A stretch of 64,000 nt of DNA, from assembly GCA_034766995.1 (NCBI GenBank), contig CM068318.1, positions 5,176,001 through 5,240,000 on the forward strand. The letters run 5' to 3'. Under the pieces are notes generated by a model. The model made no database searches, was not told the DNA's origin, and saw only the letters and a program-made list of their open reading frames with translations. The position numbers were made by a program, and so were the translations under genes. Shown here one piece after another: positions 1 to 13,266 of this stretch; the first letter of the stretch is position 1; each line of letters starts with the position of its first letter. The DNA is from Acanthacorydalis orientalis. Its lineage: Eukaryota; Arthropoda; Insecta; Megaloptera; Corydalidae.

Positions 1-2019
1 AAACATTTTACTGTTCTATATTTAAATGTTTATTTTCATTATCGTATTTGACCAATGAGGGCGATACACCTGCAATATACCTCTCTCCATACCGATTTTC
101 CGATTAATTACGATTTTAAATGTCAGGATATACATATTAAAATATTTTAATTCCTCCAACCCTTGAATACATTCAACACTACACACACAATTCGTGTCAT
201 AATATTTGTAAAATATACGGATTAAAACGGACACGATTTTATTAAATGCTTTGTTTTAATTAGTTTATAGTTTAATTATTCCTTAACATTGGTTGTTAAA
301 CAAATTGTTGTTAAATATTTGTTATAAATTTCGAAAAATTTGTCCAGAAAATCGAATTTTATATTATTCATTTGTTATTTTTTATTTATAAAACTTTAAT
401 ATTTTTGTACTTTACAATTTTTGAAAGATATTTTTCTGTTTGAAAAGAAACTTTCAGATTATTTTCAAGTTTTCTTATGTTTCACCACCAGGTGTAATTT
501 TAGTCATCTTTGGGTATATAACTTGAACTATTTATTAAAAGATAAGACCAATTAGATCCCAGTCATACGAATCGAAAAATTAAATGTAATCTCAGATTCT
601 AGTAGAAAAACTATGAATTATAGATACATATAGAGACAAAATGTTTACAAAATCATTTAATAAATTGGATTTTTGCATAATATTTAATAGTAATATTGCT
701 TAAATCAGTTATTTGCTACTTTTCTATTTAATTTCATTTATTTATAAAATTATATATATATATATATATATACATACACATATATGCATTTATTTACATG
801 TATGTATGTACATACATTTAAATAAAAAAAAATCATAACAGAGGAATATCATAAACCAAATCCGTGAATGTAGAATGAGCGCATAACCCCCGTAAAACAG
901 TCCTAAATGTGTAATCGTTTCGTTATCCCTTGTTATCTTTTAAAACTCGATACCTGAAATAAAGAAATACAAATGCAAATATATCAAACGATCTTGTATT
1001 ATAGCCATTTGCAGCTATCTAACATAAAAGGTAAATATATTCAAAGGTGGCTCGAAGCAGCTAGCACAGAATTGATGTGCAATGATAAACAAATAACACT
1101 CTTGAGAGAACGGTAGATGCTATCCCATTACTGCTTTAGATACCGTAGCCGCGCTACTAACATAGAATTGGATAGAAAGGTGAGAGAATATACATTGAAT
1201 AAATAACCTATTTTGTTTTTTCGCCTTTGTGTTTTTATAGAATCGTCATCGCTGACCGCAGTAGCAGTGGTAGTAGTCATAAGATAAAGTTCTCTCGCAC
1301 TCTACCCAGCTCACATCTCAACGTCGATTTTATGTGTTGGTTGTGAATTTCGTTTAAAGCTCGCGTATTCTGGAGTACAAGTGCTCGGTCGTTTAGTTTA
1401 ATATTATTTACACAGACGTTCTGATAAATTATTTTGAACCGCGTACTTTTTGCACTTATTTGATGTTTGATTAAAAATTCGTGTATTTTTCACCATTTAA
1501 ATTAATTATCAGTGTTTTCGGCACGGCTTCCAAGTAGTCATTAGTTTATGTTATCGTGATTGCTTTCGTTCTTTTAAATCACTTGAATTTCCTTTTTTCA
1601 CTACTAGTTTCAATTAAAAAAAATTAAATAACAATTATTTAAAATACAAGTTATCTAGTAACTACCAAAAAATGCCATACGTGCCAAAACTAGTAATAGA
1701 AACTCAAATGATCCAAAAAGTCGAATCTAACGGGTATAAAACATCAACGAAATCAATAATGTAAAAATATAAAATTATAATTTAAATCTTACATTCCTTA
1801 ATCGTATATTGGATAGACCGTTGTTGTTTACTTACTCAAATACCAATTCACAAGAGACATAGGTCTTTAGAATAGTTAGATAATTTCTGAGAATTGGTAC
1901 TTGAGTAATTAGCCAAGCAATAAGTATTTATCTTTAATCTGTAATTGAAATAAATTCGTTTATTATATTTTCATTTAGTTAAACCTTATTAGAATGGTGG
2001 ATCGATATTCAAATAGAAA
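1..2019. other. AT-rich presumed intron, no gene seen
   Basis: This stretch has scattered short open frames with no recognisable protein. It contains a short (TA)n tract at about 750-772 followed by TACA/TATG motifs to about 815. A slightly GC-richer patch at about 1240-1400 carries GTAGCAGTGGTAG-type triplets and no splice-bounded open frame I can defend. I see nothing else. Confidence 0.5.
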
Positions 2020-2023
2020 TTAA

Positions 2024-2372
2024 TCCCTTAATGCACAATTTTTTTATCGATTTGTAATGGAAAAAATCATTCTTTTCACAGAAAATTATAGTTCAGACTT
2101 ATTACAGTTCATTTATTTAAACAAAAATGCATCCGGAGCTTACTTTAAAAATTTAATTCGGTATGATAAATTTTAAAACAAGGCGTCACACAGAATCCAA
2201 CATTGCATTTACTGCCCCAGATTTCGGTGCTCGTACACATCACGGAACTGTGCATTAAGCAGTTAATAATAAAAATTGTAAAATCATTTTTTGATAAAAT
2301 ATCCGTATCTTCTATAAATATGAATGTTCCATTAGCTCTTTTCAATACTAATGTCCCATCCAACATTGTCAC
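2024..2372 (-). pseudogene. piggyBac-like transposase C-terminal tail and TTAA-flanked element end
   Basis: Seen: a minus-strand open frame ends at 2145 with the residues WGSKCNVGFCVTPCFKIYHT, preceded by VMC about 10 residues earlier. Known: many piggyBac-like transposases end in a Cys-rich zinc-binding domain with the pattern C-x2-C ... KC-x-VGLCV-x-PCF-x-YHT, and this matches it well. About 120 bp downstream on the same strand the sequence reaches TTAA (2020-2023) followed, in plus orientation, by tcccttaatgcacaa, which has the CCC-rich start usual for piggyBac ends. Inferred: the terminal remnant of a piggyBac-like element whose catalytic part is lost or too diverged to recognise. I found no matching inverted end further right, so the other boundary is unknown. 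It is a different subfamily from the element at 30956, judging by the tail sequence. Confidence 0.6.
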
Positions 2373-3439
2373 ATAAAGAGAAAACCTTTTTCATTTTTAA
2401 ACCTTTTTTTTATAATTTTGCAATCGGGTAAATAATGAAATTATTTCATATTGATGTAAATTTTTTTCAATTTCACATTATTATGGATTGTAAATGTATA
2501 ATATATATACACCCTTAAAGTGCAATTAGTAGAATAAATATAACTTGAAAATATTAGAAAAAATTAACAAAACATTTTCAATAAGTAATCATTTTCATAC
2601 GCTGAATCAGTTTACACGCAAATTTATGAAGATAAGGCTTCAATAAACAGATAGTACACTTCAAATATTTTTTTCTGATAAATATAGCACAAAAGGTTTA
2701 ATTAATTGTTCGAATTATTTTTCATAGTCAATCGTTTTATTTTTAGAAATATTAAATGTTTAAACAGGCCATTTCACTATATTTTTTTCGATTAAAATAC
2801 ATTATTTAAGTTACAAGTAACTTATGAAAAGTGAAATGATTATATATATAAAGGTTGAGTGTAAACGAAGAGCAAGACATCGTCATTATACGAGTGTCCT
2901 GTTTAATTAACATTTTAAAAGCATATATATATAGAGACAAGAACTGTTTGAGACAAGTCCTGTACAAACGGACTCAATTTCAAAAATTCTCTTTTTCTAA
3001 GACAATCAAATGTCAATCAGAATCACAATTAAAGTTTCATGTTGTCAAATATGGAATTTCTCGTTCCTCGAATAATATAGATGTATAGGTAAGATAAAGC
3101 ATGAAATTTATGCGAATGAATGACAAATAACAGAACAATTTAAACGAAAGTTAATTGTTTCAGTCAGTCGACGGTAACTTATTCAAACCACGATCCGATA
3201 ACCCGTGGATGCGACCCCATTTTCATAAATCATACCCGTATAACATTCACAATTCGCGAAAACAAACAATAAGACTGCTAGCTGTGAGTCTGTCTGTGTG
3301 TGTGTGTAAGTGTGTATGCGTGTGTACGCGAGAGTCGACATCCTAAAACGTACATAAGTCAACATAAGAGAAAAAGATAACGTAATAAATACCTCTAATT
3401 ATTAAAGAGCACAGATGTTATAATTAGGTCGTGAATATA
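2373..3439. other. AT-rich presumed intron, no gene seen
   Basis: Low-complexity AT-rich DNA with only short spurious open frames. A (GT)n-rich microsatellite with interruptions lies at about 3288-3332. The frames across it give Val/Cys or Thr/His runs typical of simple repeats, not protein. Confidence 0.5.
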
Positions 3440-3830
3440 ATCTAAGGTGCGAGCTTTTTACGCGGCCGACTGTTCGTACACGGCGGGCGCGCGTTCAGAG
3501 CACAAGACAGATGATGCTTTTAGTACGTCCATCCCATAAGTCAGGCTCTATCCTGCAGGATTTCCGCTCTGCCGTTTTGTCGACGCGATACCCTCTCGCG
3601 TTGCGCTCGCCGTGTCCACCATCATCCTGTGGTGAAATATTGTTCACGCCCCATTACATTTCCTACCGCTGTGTTTTGCCTTTTAATCCGTGGGGCGCGG
3701 GTCGTTTTCCGCTACCGAACTCAGGAAATGTCTCCTCGTTTCAAAAGAGTGGTATAGGTGGCAGTGGCAGCTTTTGTACGTTGACACAAAGGCGTACGCT
3801 GTCCAGTAATTTCTATTATTTAATTTTTTA
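3440..3830. other. GC-richer island of unknown role
   Basis: This stretch is strikingly richer in G, C and CpG than its surroundings, for example the block acgcggccgactgttcg and the run ggcgggcgcgcg near 3482. A 106-codon plus-strand frame crosses it (3511-3831), but its translation has no domain I recognise and shows the Arg/Ser/Pro bias expected of chance translation of CpG-rich DNA. A minus-strand frame (3683-3895) is equally unrecognisable. It could be a regulatory element, an alternative promoter/first exon or an old insertion. I cannot decide which. Confidence 0.4.
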
Positions 3831-5609
3831 AATATGTGTTTCTTGCCGGCTCTTTGTTTTAAGATATCCACTGTGCACAATAACCACGAGTTCACAGTAT
3901 ATTTCGACCATTGTGTTTTTTTTTACATGATTATTTTACTTTTGTACACCTTTGTGTAGTTGATGTTGACATACAAGTTATTTACATGTTTATCAAAAAT
4001 AAATGTACTACTCAATGGACAATGTATTATATATTCTATTTTATCATGTCAACAATTTATTTATAAATAGAAAAATGGCTAAAATCTTTAGTAATTTCTT
4101 CTTACTTTCAATAAACTATAAAAAAATTGTTACAAAATTTATCTAAGTCTAACTCTTTACATTTTTTTGATTATTTTTCAATTAAAAAACTAACAAATCT
4201 AACAGTAAACTTTCAATGACGAAATAAAATAGGGACGAAGACTTTTAAATACAAAAATATGTGTTCATCTCAAATAACTAAGAGTCTGTTTTGTATTCCA
4301 CTCGACTCGTAATTAAGCTCTGATGTATAGATGTATAGATCAATAGTTTTTATCATACTGATTCTATTTTAGACAGAACAAAATATTTTTCAACACATGT
4401 ATACTATACAATAGGTAATAGATCTGTTACAACCTCCAAAAATAAAAATACCATTATTTCATAATGAATAATTTTATACAATTTTACTTGTAATAAATAT
4501 TTTATGATTTTTATTCATTCTATTTATAATTTTCTTTTTTAAGTCTTAAGAAATTCTCAATATTTCTTTCATAAAATAAAAAGAATATATTTACTTATAA
4601 ATTGTTTCTTAAACTCCTGCATAAATTATTTCAAAAATAAAAGGTAAATAATTAAAAAAAAGACATACTGTTATTATGTCCATACATGCATAATTATTAC
4701 TATTAGTAGTAATAAAAATAATCCGCTTCTTAAGAGAATATCATTGAGTATCAAGTGTTCTCTTTGAAACAGAACTTTCATCTATCATCTTTACTTTAGT
4801 ATTTAGTTGAATACAGATTCAAAAGAAAATAACAGTTGTTTTTGAATATTTTTATGTATTTTCATAAAATTATAATTTTATTTTAATTAATTTGTTGTAA
4901 AGACTATTTTTTATTTTTTTGAATTAGTTTTTTGTGTCAATAACTTATACTGATTCAGTTCATTTGAAATAATTATTAATTCTTATCAAATTCAATGAAT
5001 GAATTAATTAAATCGTCTCTATGCCTATAGGACAGGAAGCCTTTAAAATAGAACCAACAATAAATAGAAAAGGGTACTAACGACATTGATGATGACATTT
5101 TAATGAATTATGAATATAATTCTTGCATATTGTTAAAAATAACAAATAATAAGTTCAGAATAAAATCATTTTCAATGAATATTTCACTAATTGTAAATTT
5201 TATTACATTTTATTATCAATCAGTTTTTATTTTATAATAAAACATTTTTCTTTCTGCGATGAAACATTTTTTACAACTTGAATCAGAGTCTGAAATTTGA
5301 TAAAAATTCACAAAAGTGCGCTGAAAGAATATTACTTGTTTATGTTTATATAATATGCAAGTCATATTAGATTTTTGTAAAATTTGAGCAGCATACGTTC
5401 AAAAGGCTTAGATTTTTTCAAAAAAGAAAAACTATAAAGAAAAATACTTCACATTATTATGTTAGATTTGAAGCATTTATTGATGTTTAAAATTTATGGT
5501 ATATTTTATTTAAAATATTTTGTTTATTATATTGTTCTGTAGAATATGTACGACATGTGTAAAAAATAGAAATCCTAGAATATGTTTAAGTAAAGTCGAT
5601 ATTTGGAAA
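3831..5609. other. AT-rich presumed intron, no gene seen
   Basis: Long AT-rich stretch with A/T homopolymer runs. No open frame with protein-like composition, no RNA gene and no transposon end was recognised. Confidence 0.5.
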
Positions 5610-5900
5610 CAACCCGCCACTGATTAACGCGGCTCGTTTCCGCGAAAAACTCCAAACATAGCAACGAAAAAAAAAAACACAGGATGGGAAAAAGAAAGTG
5701 TTACACGCGGATTGTGTTGAAGACATGCTGCGACCTAGTCGGCGTTATGCTGAGGGACCTCGTGCTCTTCAGTTAGCTAGGTGTAGTACTAGGTACGTCT
5801 GTAGAGCTTTGCCTGTTTGCCTGCTTGGTCGCACGAGCACGAATGAAAATTTTCTGCCACGAACAATGTGTCTCTCGCTAAGACGAAATAATGAGCTTTT
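5610..5900. other. Moderately GC-rich island of unknown role
   Basis: Contrasts with AT-rich flanks (for example gcggctcgtttccgcg near 5630 and the block around 5725-5830). The 81-codon frame at 5698-5943 is not recognisable as a protein and lacks convincing splice sites. I note it as a candidate non-coding element only. Confidence 0.3.
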
Positions 5901-6265
5901 TTATACGACTTCAGCTCAGGACACGTATTTGCGTTTACTTTGAATTATTTCAAAAGGTTTTTACTTTATATTCTTTTCTCTTCCGTTTCGACTCATTGGG
6001 AATCGTTAGAACTCGTTTATGCAGTGATTCCATAACAATGGTTGTCATATATTTAACAGAATATTACTTTTTTTACATCCGATTTCATTGTAAACGGTGT
6101 AATATATTAAATCATAATATTATTTGTATTGGACCCTTTTATTATATTGGATAGTCAGGAGTTTCTACCATATATAAGAGTTCAATATAACGTGTTGTCT
6201 CAAATGTTACATCCAGATCTCGTGTTTTAATTCATTTAGTAAAACATCAAATATACAAACACATT

Positions 6266-6267
<2 letters not shown>

Positions 6268-6303
<36 letters not shown>
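6268..6303. repeat. (TA)n microsatellite
   Basis: Uninterrupted TA dinucleotide tract inside AT-rich sequence. Confidence 0.95.
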
Positions 6304-6307
<4 letters not shown>

Positions 6308-6679
6308 TATAATTTAATAGAAATAAATTATCAAGCCCAGATACAATTTATAATTCATCGCCAACAACATAATTCTACATGCAGATGAAATTTGTATTCT
6401 AATTAAGACAATTCTCTGCAAACTTTGATGATACAACAATTGAAATTTATTCAAGAAAACATGTTTATTCATTTTATTAAATGAAAGTAACATATTTAAT
6501 GTTTGAACGTTTCGCTATTATCGTTCATACTAATTAAATGATTTAAAACAATATTTTTCTTTGACATAATTCGTTACACTTGAAAAAGATCAACAGATAG
6601 AATATATTTGAAACATTTATATAAATTAATAATTGTTTTCATTTTAGGAAAATGAAATTATTTTTAAGTCATAAAATCA

Positions 6680-6819
6680 AAGTCGATGTTATCAAAATAC
6701 ATACCGAAATTGCTCTTGAAAATGACATTAACATGGACACGATGAAATAAAACTTTCATTGAAAAATTAAGGTTAGAATTCAGAAAACCAAAACCGAAAT
6801 TATTTTCCTAGCAACGTAA
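6680..6819 (-). mobile_element. Mariner 5'-end fragment, related to the element at 59575-59979
   Basis: Seen: this stretch aligns by eye with 59836-59979, in the same order and orientation, sharing aagtc-atgtt, aatgacattaacatg, acgatgaaat, a ttcactga/ttcattga block, cagaaaac and a terminal ttttccta. Its right end (tttcctagcaacgtaa followed by TA) matches the terminal inverted repeat of that element, which reads TTAGG-TGGTAGGAAAAT on the minus strand. Inferred: the untranslated 5' end of a mariner of that family, pointing to the minus strand. The coding part is absent to the left, so it is truncated. Confidence 0.6.
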
Positions 6820-7439
6820 TAGAATGAATACAAAAATAGTACAAATCATTCTTACTTCGAACATCTATGAAAGTACATCCACCAGTTATATTTTTTTAAT
6901 GTTTTATTTTATGTTTGTATGTTTTAATCCTTCATATTATTTTTCAATTAATTCGGATTTAATTTATATATAAGTTACTGTATGGAGAAACTATTGAAAG
7001 CATGAGTTATCATTTTTAGACTATAAAATATTTTTTATAGTGTAAATATGATCATTATAATTAGTGTTGTAAATATATTTTTAATAAATTATGTTAGAAT
7101 TTTTATTCCTCTTTTTTAACTGTCATAAAAAATTAAAAATTTCAAAAGTTTTTAACTTATAATCGACTCTTAAAAAATAAATCTATAATGAAGAGTCTAT
7201 AATTCGAAACTCTCTGAAAAATTAAGTTGTTTAAAAGTTCTTACTTGAATAAAAGATGATATATTTTATAAATTCAATTCTTGCACATACACACGTATTC
7301 ATAAACAGCTTTATTGTTTAACCTCCTACAGTTGATTGTATTAAAATGTATCAAACATTTTGTACTGAATGTGATACTTGAACAGAAAAAAGAGAGGAAA
7401 AAAGAAAACAGATCATAGGTAAAATGTTACCTCGTCGCA
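6820..7439. other. AT-rich presumed intron, no gene seen
   Basis: AT-rich DNA with poly-A/T runs. I see no gene, repeat boundary or RNA structure in it. Confidence 0.5.
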
Positions 7440-7640
7440 TTTGACGAGAAAGTTGGCGGAATGACAAGAGAGATATTCAAATCACGGCTCGTAGCCGGCT
7501 ATAATACACGCTCAGTTCAGTCACTTTCACGTTTGCTTTGAGGGAGGCGATTCAGTCGAGCTTCGCACGATTCGTTACCGATTCCGGGCACGTATCATAC
7601 CGTAGGGTCCAGTAAAGGATATATTTGCATCGGCCACCGC
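7440..7640. promoter_or_regulatory. Possible promoter-like GC-richer patch
   Basis: A compact stretch with CpG-containing words in AT-rich surroundings. It includes ctataatac at about 7500 and several TCAGT-type motifs (cagttcagtcact near 7512-7526, attcagtcgag near 7549-7559), the core of the arthropod initiator. The spacing between the TATA-like word and the first TCAGT is shorter than the usual 25-30 bp, while the second is further away, so the match is imperfect. No transcript or downstream open frame supports it. Confidence 0.2.
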
Positions 7641-8094
7641 CAACCATTCAGCTAAGTCTGATGCTTATAAGAGATACTTTTTCTTTGGCCATAGTATGTG
7701 ACCACCGCGCACAGATACACGACATAATAAAATTGTGCCCCCTGATTTATGATCTATTTTGTCCACATGTTCAACACAGGAATTTTTTTTTCTTTTCATG
7801 TCCGAAAATATGACATTTATGCTCAGTATGAATTTTGATTGATGGTTTTCGTTTTTTTTTTTTCATTAACGATTTTTCATATATAAACATATATGTATTA
7901 ATGTTTTTATAGTATAATTTTTATTCATTTTATTTGAAATACGTGTAAATATTTTGTAACTACTTATTTTTTTCATGTACATTTTTCATGTTGAAATTCT
8001 TTGAAAAGTATTTTCAACAACTTGTAAACAAATATTCTTTTCATTCAGTCATTTTAAATGAAATAAATTGTCTATATACACCTTGCAAATAAAC

Positions 8095-8098
<4 letters not shown>

Positions 8099-8161
<63 letters not shown>
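8099..8161. repeat. (TA)n microsatellite, about 63 bp
   Basis: Perfect TA dinucleotide tract. It explains the Tyr-Ile repeat translations on both strands here. Confidence 0.97.
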
Positions 8162-8163
<2 letters not shown>

Positions 8164-8338
8164 TGAATTATATAATTGAAACAATAAAGAGAAAGAAACT
8201 TCCTGGTATCAACCACAAAATTTAAATGATTGTATCTTAAAAAATTATCATTTTTTTTAGTCATTTTAAACCCCAATTCGTCTGATTCTCCTTGTATGTT
8301 AATATTTTATAAATATCACGTTTAAATATTAACGTATC

Positions 8339-8369
<31 letters not shown>

Positions 8370-8612
8370 TGTAAATAAAATATTTCAAAAAAATATCTTT
8401 TCGTCCACATGACAGACACGTTGTTCTCTGATATTTATATTCTATATTTGTAATTTCAGAATATTCGTACTATAGTTATTATTATATTTTTTTGTTTATG
8501 AATTTTTTATCATTTCTGTCAACTTTTTTTTTGTTATTTTCTAGTAACTTATCTCTGTCCTTTTATATATGAAAAAAATATCAATTTATACTTGTACAGT
8601 ATTAATCAATTA

Positions 8613-8615
<3 letters not shown>

Positions 8616-8701
<86 letters not shown>

Positions 8702-8702
8702 A
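8616..8702. repeat. (TA)n then (TATG)n compound microsatellite
   Basis: About 74 bp of pure TA passes into TATGTATGTATG. The same TA-to-TATG transition recurs at 30276-30344 and 57966-58035. Confidence 0.95.
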
Positions 8703-9815
8703 TAATTCGAATAAAAATAGAATCGACTCATATGCGTCCAGTAATTATATACCCTTATCATTCTTTCATACTATAATTTTATTTAAATTTCTGTATGAAT
8801 TGACAATGATTTAAGATATTTTCTTTTTCGAATATTTCGATATTTTATATAATGGTACGTCAATACCAAATTTATGTATTAATTTTTGATAGGGTTTTCC
8901 AGGAAGGCATAATGAATATTTTTTTCTCATAATTATAACTGGAACGAACGTACCTGTAAATAATGTATCGAAGTCAAGTCGGGTGTAAATTTTAAAAATG
9001 ACATCTCATATTTAGCCAAGCATCGGAAATAAAAGAAATAAAACGAAAACGTAATAAAATATTCAATAGCACTTAATAATGTACATACGTTTCACAGAAA
9101 CAATCCATGCGACTAATCATATAATCGTATATTCCACACATTAACCGTTTGCCTGTAAATAACTACGAGCCGCCAATTTAAGAGAGTATATTTTATAATA
9201 AGTAACGAAGAGAATGTAACTTTTTAATTTGGAGACGGTTTTCTTTAAGTGTCTGTTAAAAATATGTTCAAAACGAACGTACTGTGAATTGTTTTAACTA
9301 AAAAGTTCCGTAATCAGCTTCATTAGAAGATATAAACGCACCTCGAAATGGAGATAACGCATAAAATGTAGGTTCGCACTCTGCTTACAAAATAAGATAA
9401 TAGCGTTGCTTTCAAAACTTTTACGCAGCATTTTTATCGCGATTTTATCGCATTTAAATTAGCGCCATAAAAATTTACACGTACATGCATTTATGTACAT
9501 ACACATATATACATAAACATATATATATTTATATACACACTACTATAATACTTATATGCTCGTATACATTTATTTATGAATATAAAAGTATTTGTATACA
9601 TTTTTTAATATTATCTTACACTACACAAAATATTTTATTGTTTTGTGTACACGTACAAACAAGCTCCACTTTATATATGTATATATATATATATATGGAA
9701 TTTATCTCAATTTTTTGTATATATTTCACCTACATGTTTCATTATCAAAAATCTACATAAGAGGTCTGATAAAAAAGTTCTAAAACATGAAATTTATTTG
9801 AATAAAAAATATATA

Positions 9816-9858
<43 letters not shown>

Positions 9859-10306
9859 CATATATATAAATTTTATATATTAGATATAAAAATTAATTCT
9901 GTTCATTTAAATAGAATTAGTCATAATATATTTTTTTTCGATATCAATTTATGCAGTTTTGCTACACAAATAAAAGTAATAACTAGAAGGAAAAAGACAG
10001 TCTACGACATTTCGATAAAATTTCAACCAACGAAAATAATGTAATTGCAAAACTGACAAAGTCGTGTGTTCCATTTAAAAGTGACAGGAACTCTAGAACA
10101 AATACATATCATCTGGGACAAATTACTTTGAGAAATGCAATACATGTTATAAATATATATATATGTATTTATGTATGTATGTATTTGTATAATACTATTT
10201 AAAGTAGAAGTTAACTCTTAAAACTTTTTGATATCATTTCTTTTATAAAAAGTAATTAAACTTAAAATTGTTGTATTTTTCAAAAAATATAAATAAAAAG
10301 GTATAT

Positions 10307-10352
<46 letters not shown>

Positions 10353-11714
10353 GTAAAATTTGAGCTTTTCGTGTCACTTTTTCAAAGCCTGTTAATAAAA
10401 ACCTAAATTAGTGAAGATTAACCTTAATGTTTTGTACATAATTTGATATCCGTGCACATTTAAGACTGAGGCAGTAACCTCCACCGTTTAATCTAACACG
10501 GATTTATAACAAATATATTTTACAGAAGCTTATCACAGCCGGGTTCTAATCTTCCTCGTTACTGGTCGGTCTTAGTCCACTTTTAATTATTTTATATGGA
10601 TGCTAATTGAAATTCATTTTAATTAGTAAAATGTATGTTGTTTACATCGTCATGTCAAATGAAATTAAATTATATACATAACAGACTGTACGCGTTAACG
10701 AACTTAAAATGCGTGAACACAAATGAATATATATATATGTATATATGAATGTATGTATGATAACATGGAAAACTGTGACTGAACTCATAAGTTTATTCGA
10801 CTGCTCCAGGGAGAATAAGACTTGAACATTAAGATTCATTAATCTTTATAAAGGGATTGAAATGATTGATATATACGGTACCTCGTGACCGTTTTCCTTA
10901 ATGAAAAGTGATATAGCTAGATGAAGATTTGATCTCGTGTAACATCAATCAATACTGACTTGTAAATTATAAAATCAGAACGTCGGTGAACACGTTACAT
11001 CTGTTGCATACTTTTTCAGCTAATATTCCAAATGAAACATCGACAACATTCACTCAAAGATTGAAAACTGGATGAAAACTTCAACTTTATTCATATTAAT
11101 TCAGTTAAATATAAAATAACTCGTTTGAAATAAGTTTGTGTATATTTTTATTTGTGAAAAAATAGTATTGAAAATGCACTTTTTATTTTTGTGTTCGTTG
11201 AGTTGTGAATGTTTAATCTACAGTAAACAGTTTATATCAAATAGTTTTCAATTTTTTATTTAGTAAAATAGTAAATGTATATTTTTATGGAAGAAAAACT
11301 GTCTTGTTCAGTATATCTCTTTTTTAATTTACGAAATAGTTAAATGTTTATAACAGAAGAAATAATGTTATAGAATTTAAAAGTTTTTTTCTTTAATTGA
11401 ATATCAATATTTGAACAAGATGAAATGCTATGTGGTTATTGTAATGTTTGAGAGATAAAAGTGAAATCATAAAAATAAACGAAATAGCGTGAACTGAAAG
11501 AACGGATGAAAGTATACTAATTAATGATGAATAGTGTGTATCGTTGAAAAATAATCACAAAGAAATCGAAACGAGCCCGTATGATAGTTTGCTAACTAAG
11601 TAATTATGTATGAAAATTAAACAAACCAACGCAACTGAATAAACTACAACCGAAGCTTTGTGTACAACCGAGCCGAATGCAGTGAAATGATAGCTCGCTA
11701 TTTACAATTCAGCC

Positions 11715-11738
11715 ATACTACTACTACTACTACTACTA
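11715..11738. repeat. (ACT)n trinucleotide microsatellite
   Basis: A run of at least seven ACT/TAC units in sequence with no open frame of interest. Confidence 0.9.
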
Positions 11739-12172
11739 TGTAATGTGATCGTTCTCTCATAATTACTTCGGCGTATCTAATTGTTATTGGCATCGTTTAA
11801 TGCAATTTATTGGAAACAATTAAACAACGGTCATAAAACAAAATCCCACAGAGTACCTAAATCACATACACACACACACACACACGTGGACGCTACACCT
11901 AGTTTGCAACACACCTACTGCCAAAACGCGAATCAGCAGGAGACCTATATTGGTTGGCATCATTGTGCAGATGTAACAACACGGAGGATCGTGCATGTGT
12001 GTGGTTCTGAAACAATGCGAGATCATTAGATCCATGATTGGTGGTGCTCGGATAACGTCTGGTTCGATTCCTAACGTCGGCGATTTCTAATATGATTTAC
12101 TTGCATTGTTTACGTGCCTCTGAAACTGAATGCTTCATGCGGTTATTCAATCGACTTCTTATATTTCTCTTC

Positions 12173-12197
12173 CTCTCTCTCTCTCTCTCTCTCTATC

Positions 12198-12250
<53 letters not shown>
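12173..12250. repeat. (CT)n followed by (TA)n compound microsatellite
   Basis: About 22 bp of CT repeats, then TATC/TATA, then about 42 bp of TA. Confidence 0.95.
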
Positions 12251-12253
<3 letters not shown>

Positions 12254-13266
12254 ATACATTTAGACTCTTAAACACATATTTGATAAATTTGACAAAGTTT
12301 TCCAAGTAAGGTTTTTCTAAGAAATCATTGTATGTTTATAACCGCCATCGGGTTTCTTCCCGTAACTTCTAATCCACTGTAATCTACAAATAGATATCTA
12401 TTGCTGATGCTGTTGTTATTATTTGAAGTTTTAGGCCGCGTTGACAGCTAATGCCATTAATGTTCGAAGACAAATACAATTTTAAAACATACCGTTTGTT
12501 GGCTCGTTTTCAAATCACCCCTCAATTCAATCGTTAAATGTATGAGTGCCGAACGTTATAAAAAATGTCTATTAAAATCAATATCATCCTCAGAGAGAAA
12601 TAAGAAGCATGTACGAAAGAACTGGGCTGATAAAATACCTAAACTTGATTAAAAAACTCATATAAATAGGGATAAAATAAATGAAACTCTTGAAGACATT
12701 AAAACATGAAAACAACAAAAAAAAGTGTAGTACTTGTCCACAAATGTCAGATAATTGTTATATTTACTGATTATAAATACAAAAACGGTTAGATTTAACT
12801 ATTGAATTACTTTTTATTGTATTAAAAGAACAAAATTGGTATAATCTTCATTAAATGTATAATTATATATTTTTTTATTATTAAAATGTCTAATAAAAAA
12901 ACTGTTAAAAAAACACAATCTTCTTATTAAAGTTTGTTTTATAGATTATTTTTTTCATGATAAAAATCATGCAGTAAAAGATGAATTTATTAATTAAAAA
13001 CATTGAACATGAATGTTCATGTTATAATTACTAAAATCTATGTTTTATAATAAATAAAAAATAGTTAATACTGATATCGAAAGTAGTGATATATTGGACA
13101 AATTCTAAAAGTAATTTAGATTATTAATTATGATTCAATTATGAAATATATTGACCTCGATATATAATTGATTGACGATATGAAAATTATTTAATAACGT
13201 GACGTTCTACAAAAAAAACGTATAGCTGTTCGACGGAAAAATAATATGACTTTTTAAATTTATATA

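Larger units (their letters stand above)
7641..13266. other. AT-rich presumed intron upstream of the Ig exon, rich in (TA)n tracts
   Basis: No gene recognised apart from the listed repeats. It carries many simple repeats: (TA)n tracts at 8099-8161, 8339-8362, 8616-8689, 9821-9867 (interrupted), 10311-10349 and 12209-12250, plus (ACT)n at 11715-11738 and (CA)n at 11868-11885. All longer open frames here read Tyr-Ile runs from TA repeats. Sequence from about 11700 to 12120 is less AT-rich, without a defensible exon. Confidence 0.5.

Noticed and set aside
3511..3831. 106-codon plus-strand frame as a gene
   Set aside because: No known domain, no supporting splice sites, overlapping minus-strand frame, and composition expected of CpG-rich chance translation. 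Kept only as an unexplained island.
8049..8814. Tyr-Ile repeat proteins here and at 23427, 28832, 30233, 41456, 41589, 53207, 56580, 56621, 57876 and 63417
   Set aside because: These are translations of (TA)n microsatellites on either strand, not genes.
9759..9800. taagaggtctgataaaaaag resembling a mariner 5' end
   Set aside because: No inverted partner and no transposase sequence nearby. A short AT-rich match is easily due to chance.
12052..12086. tRNA-like T-arm (ctggttcgattcc)
   Set aside because: The bases around the TTCGATT loop do not form the 5-bp T stem, and no acceptor or anticodon stem could be fitted.
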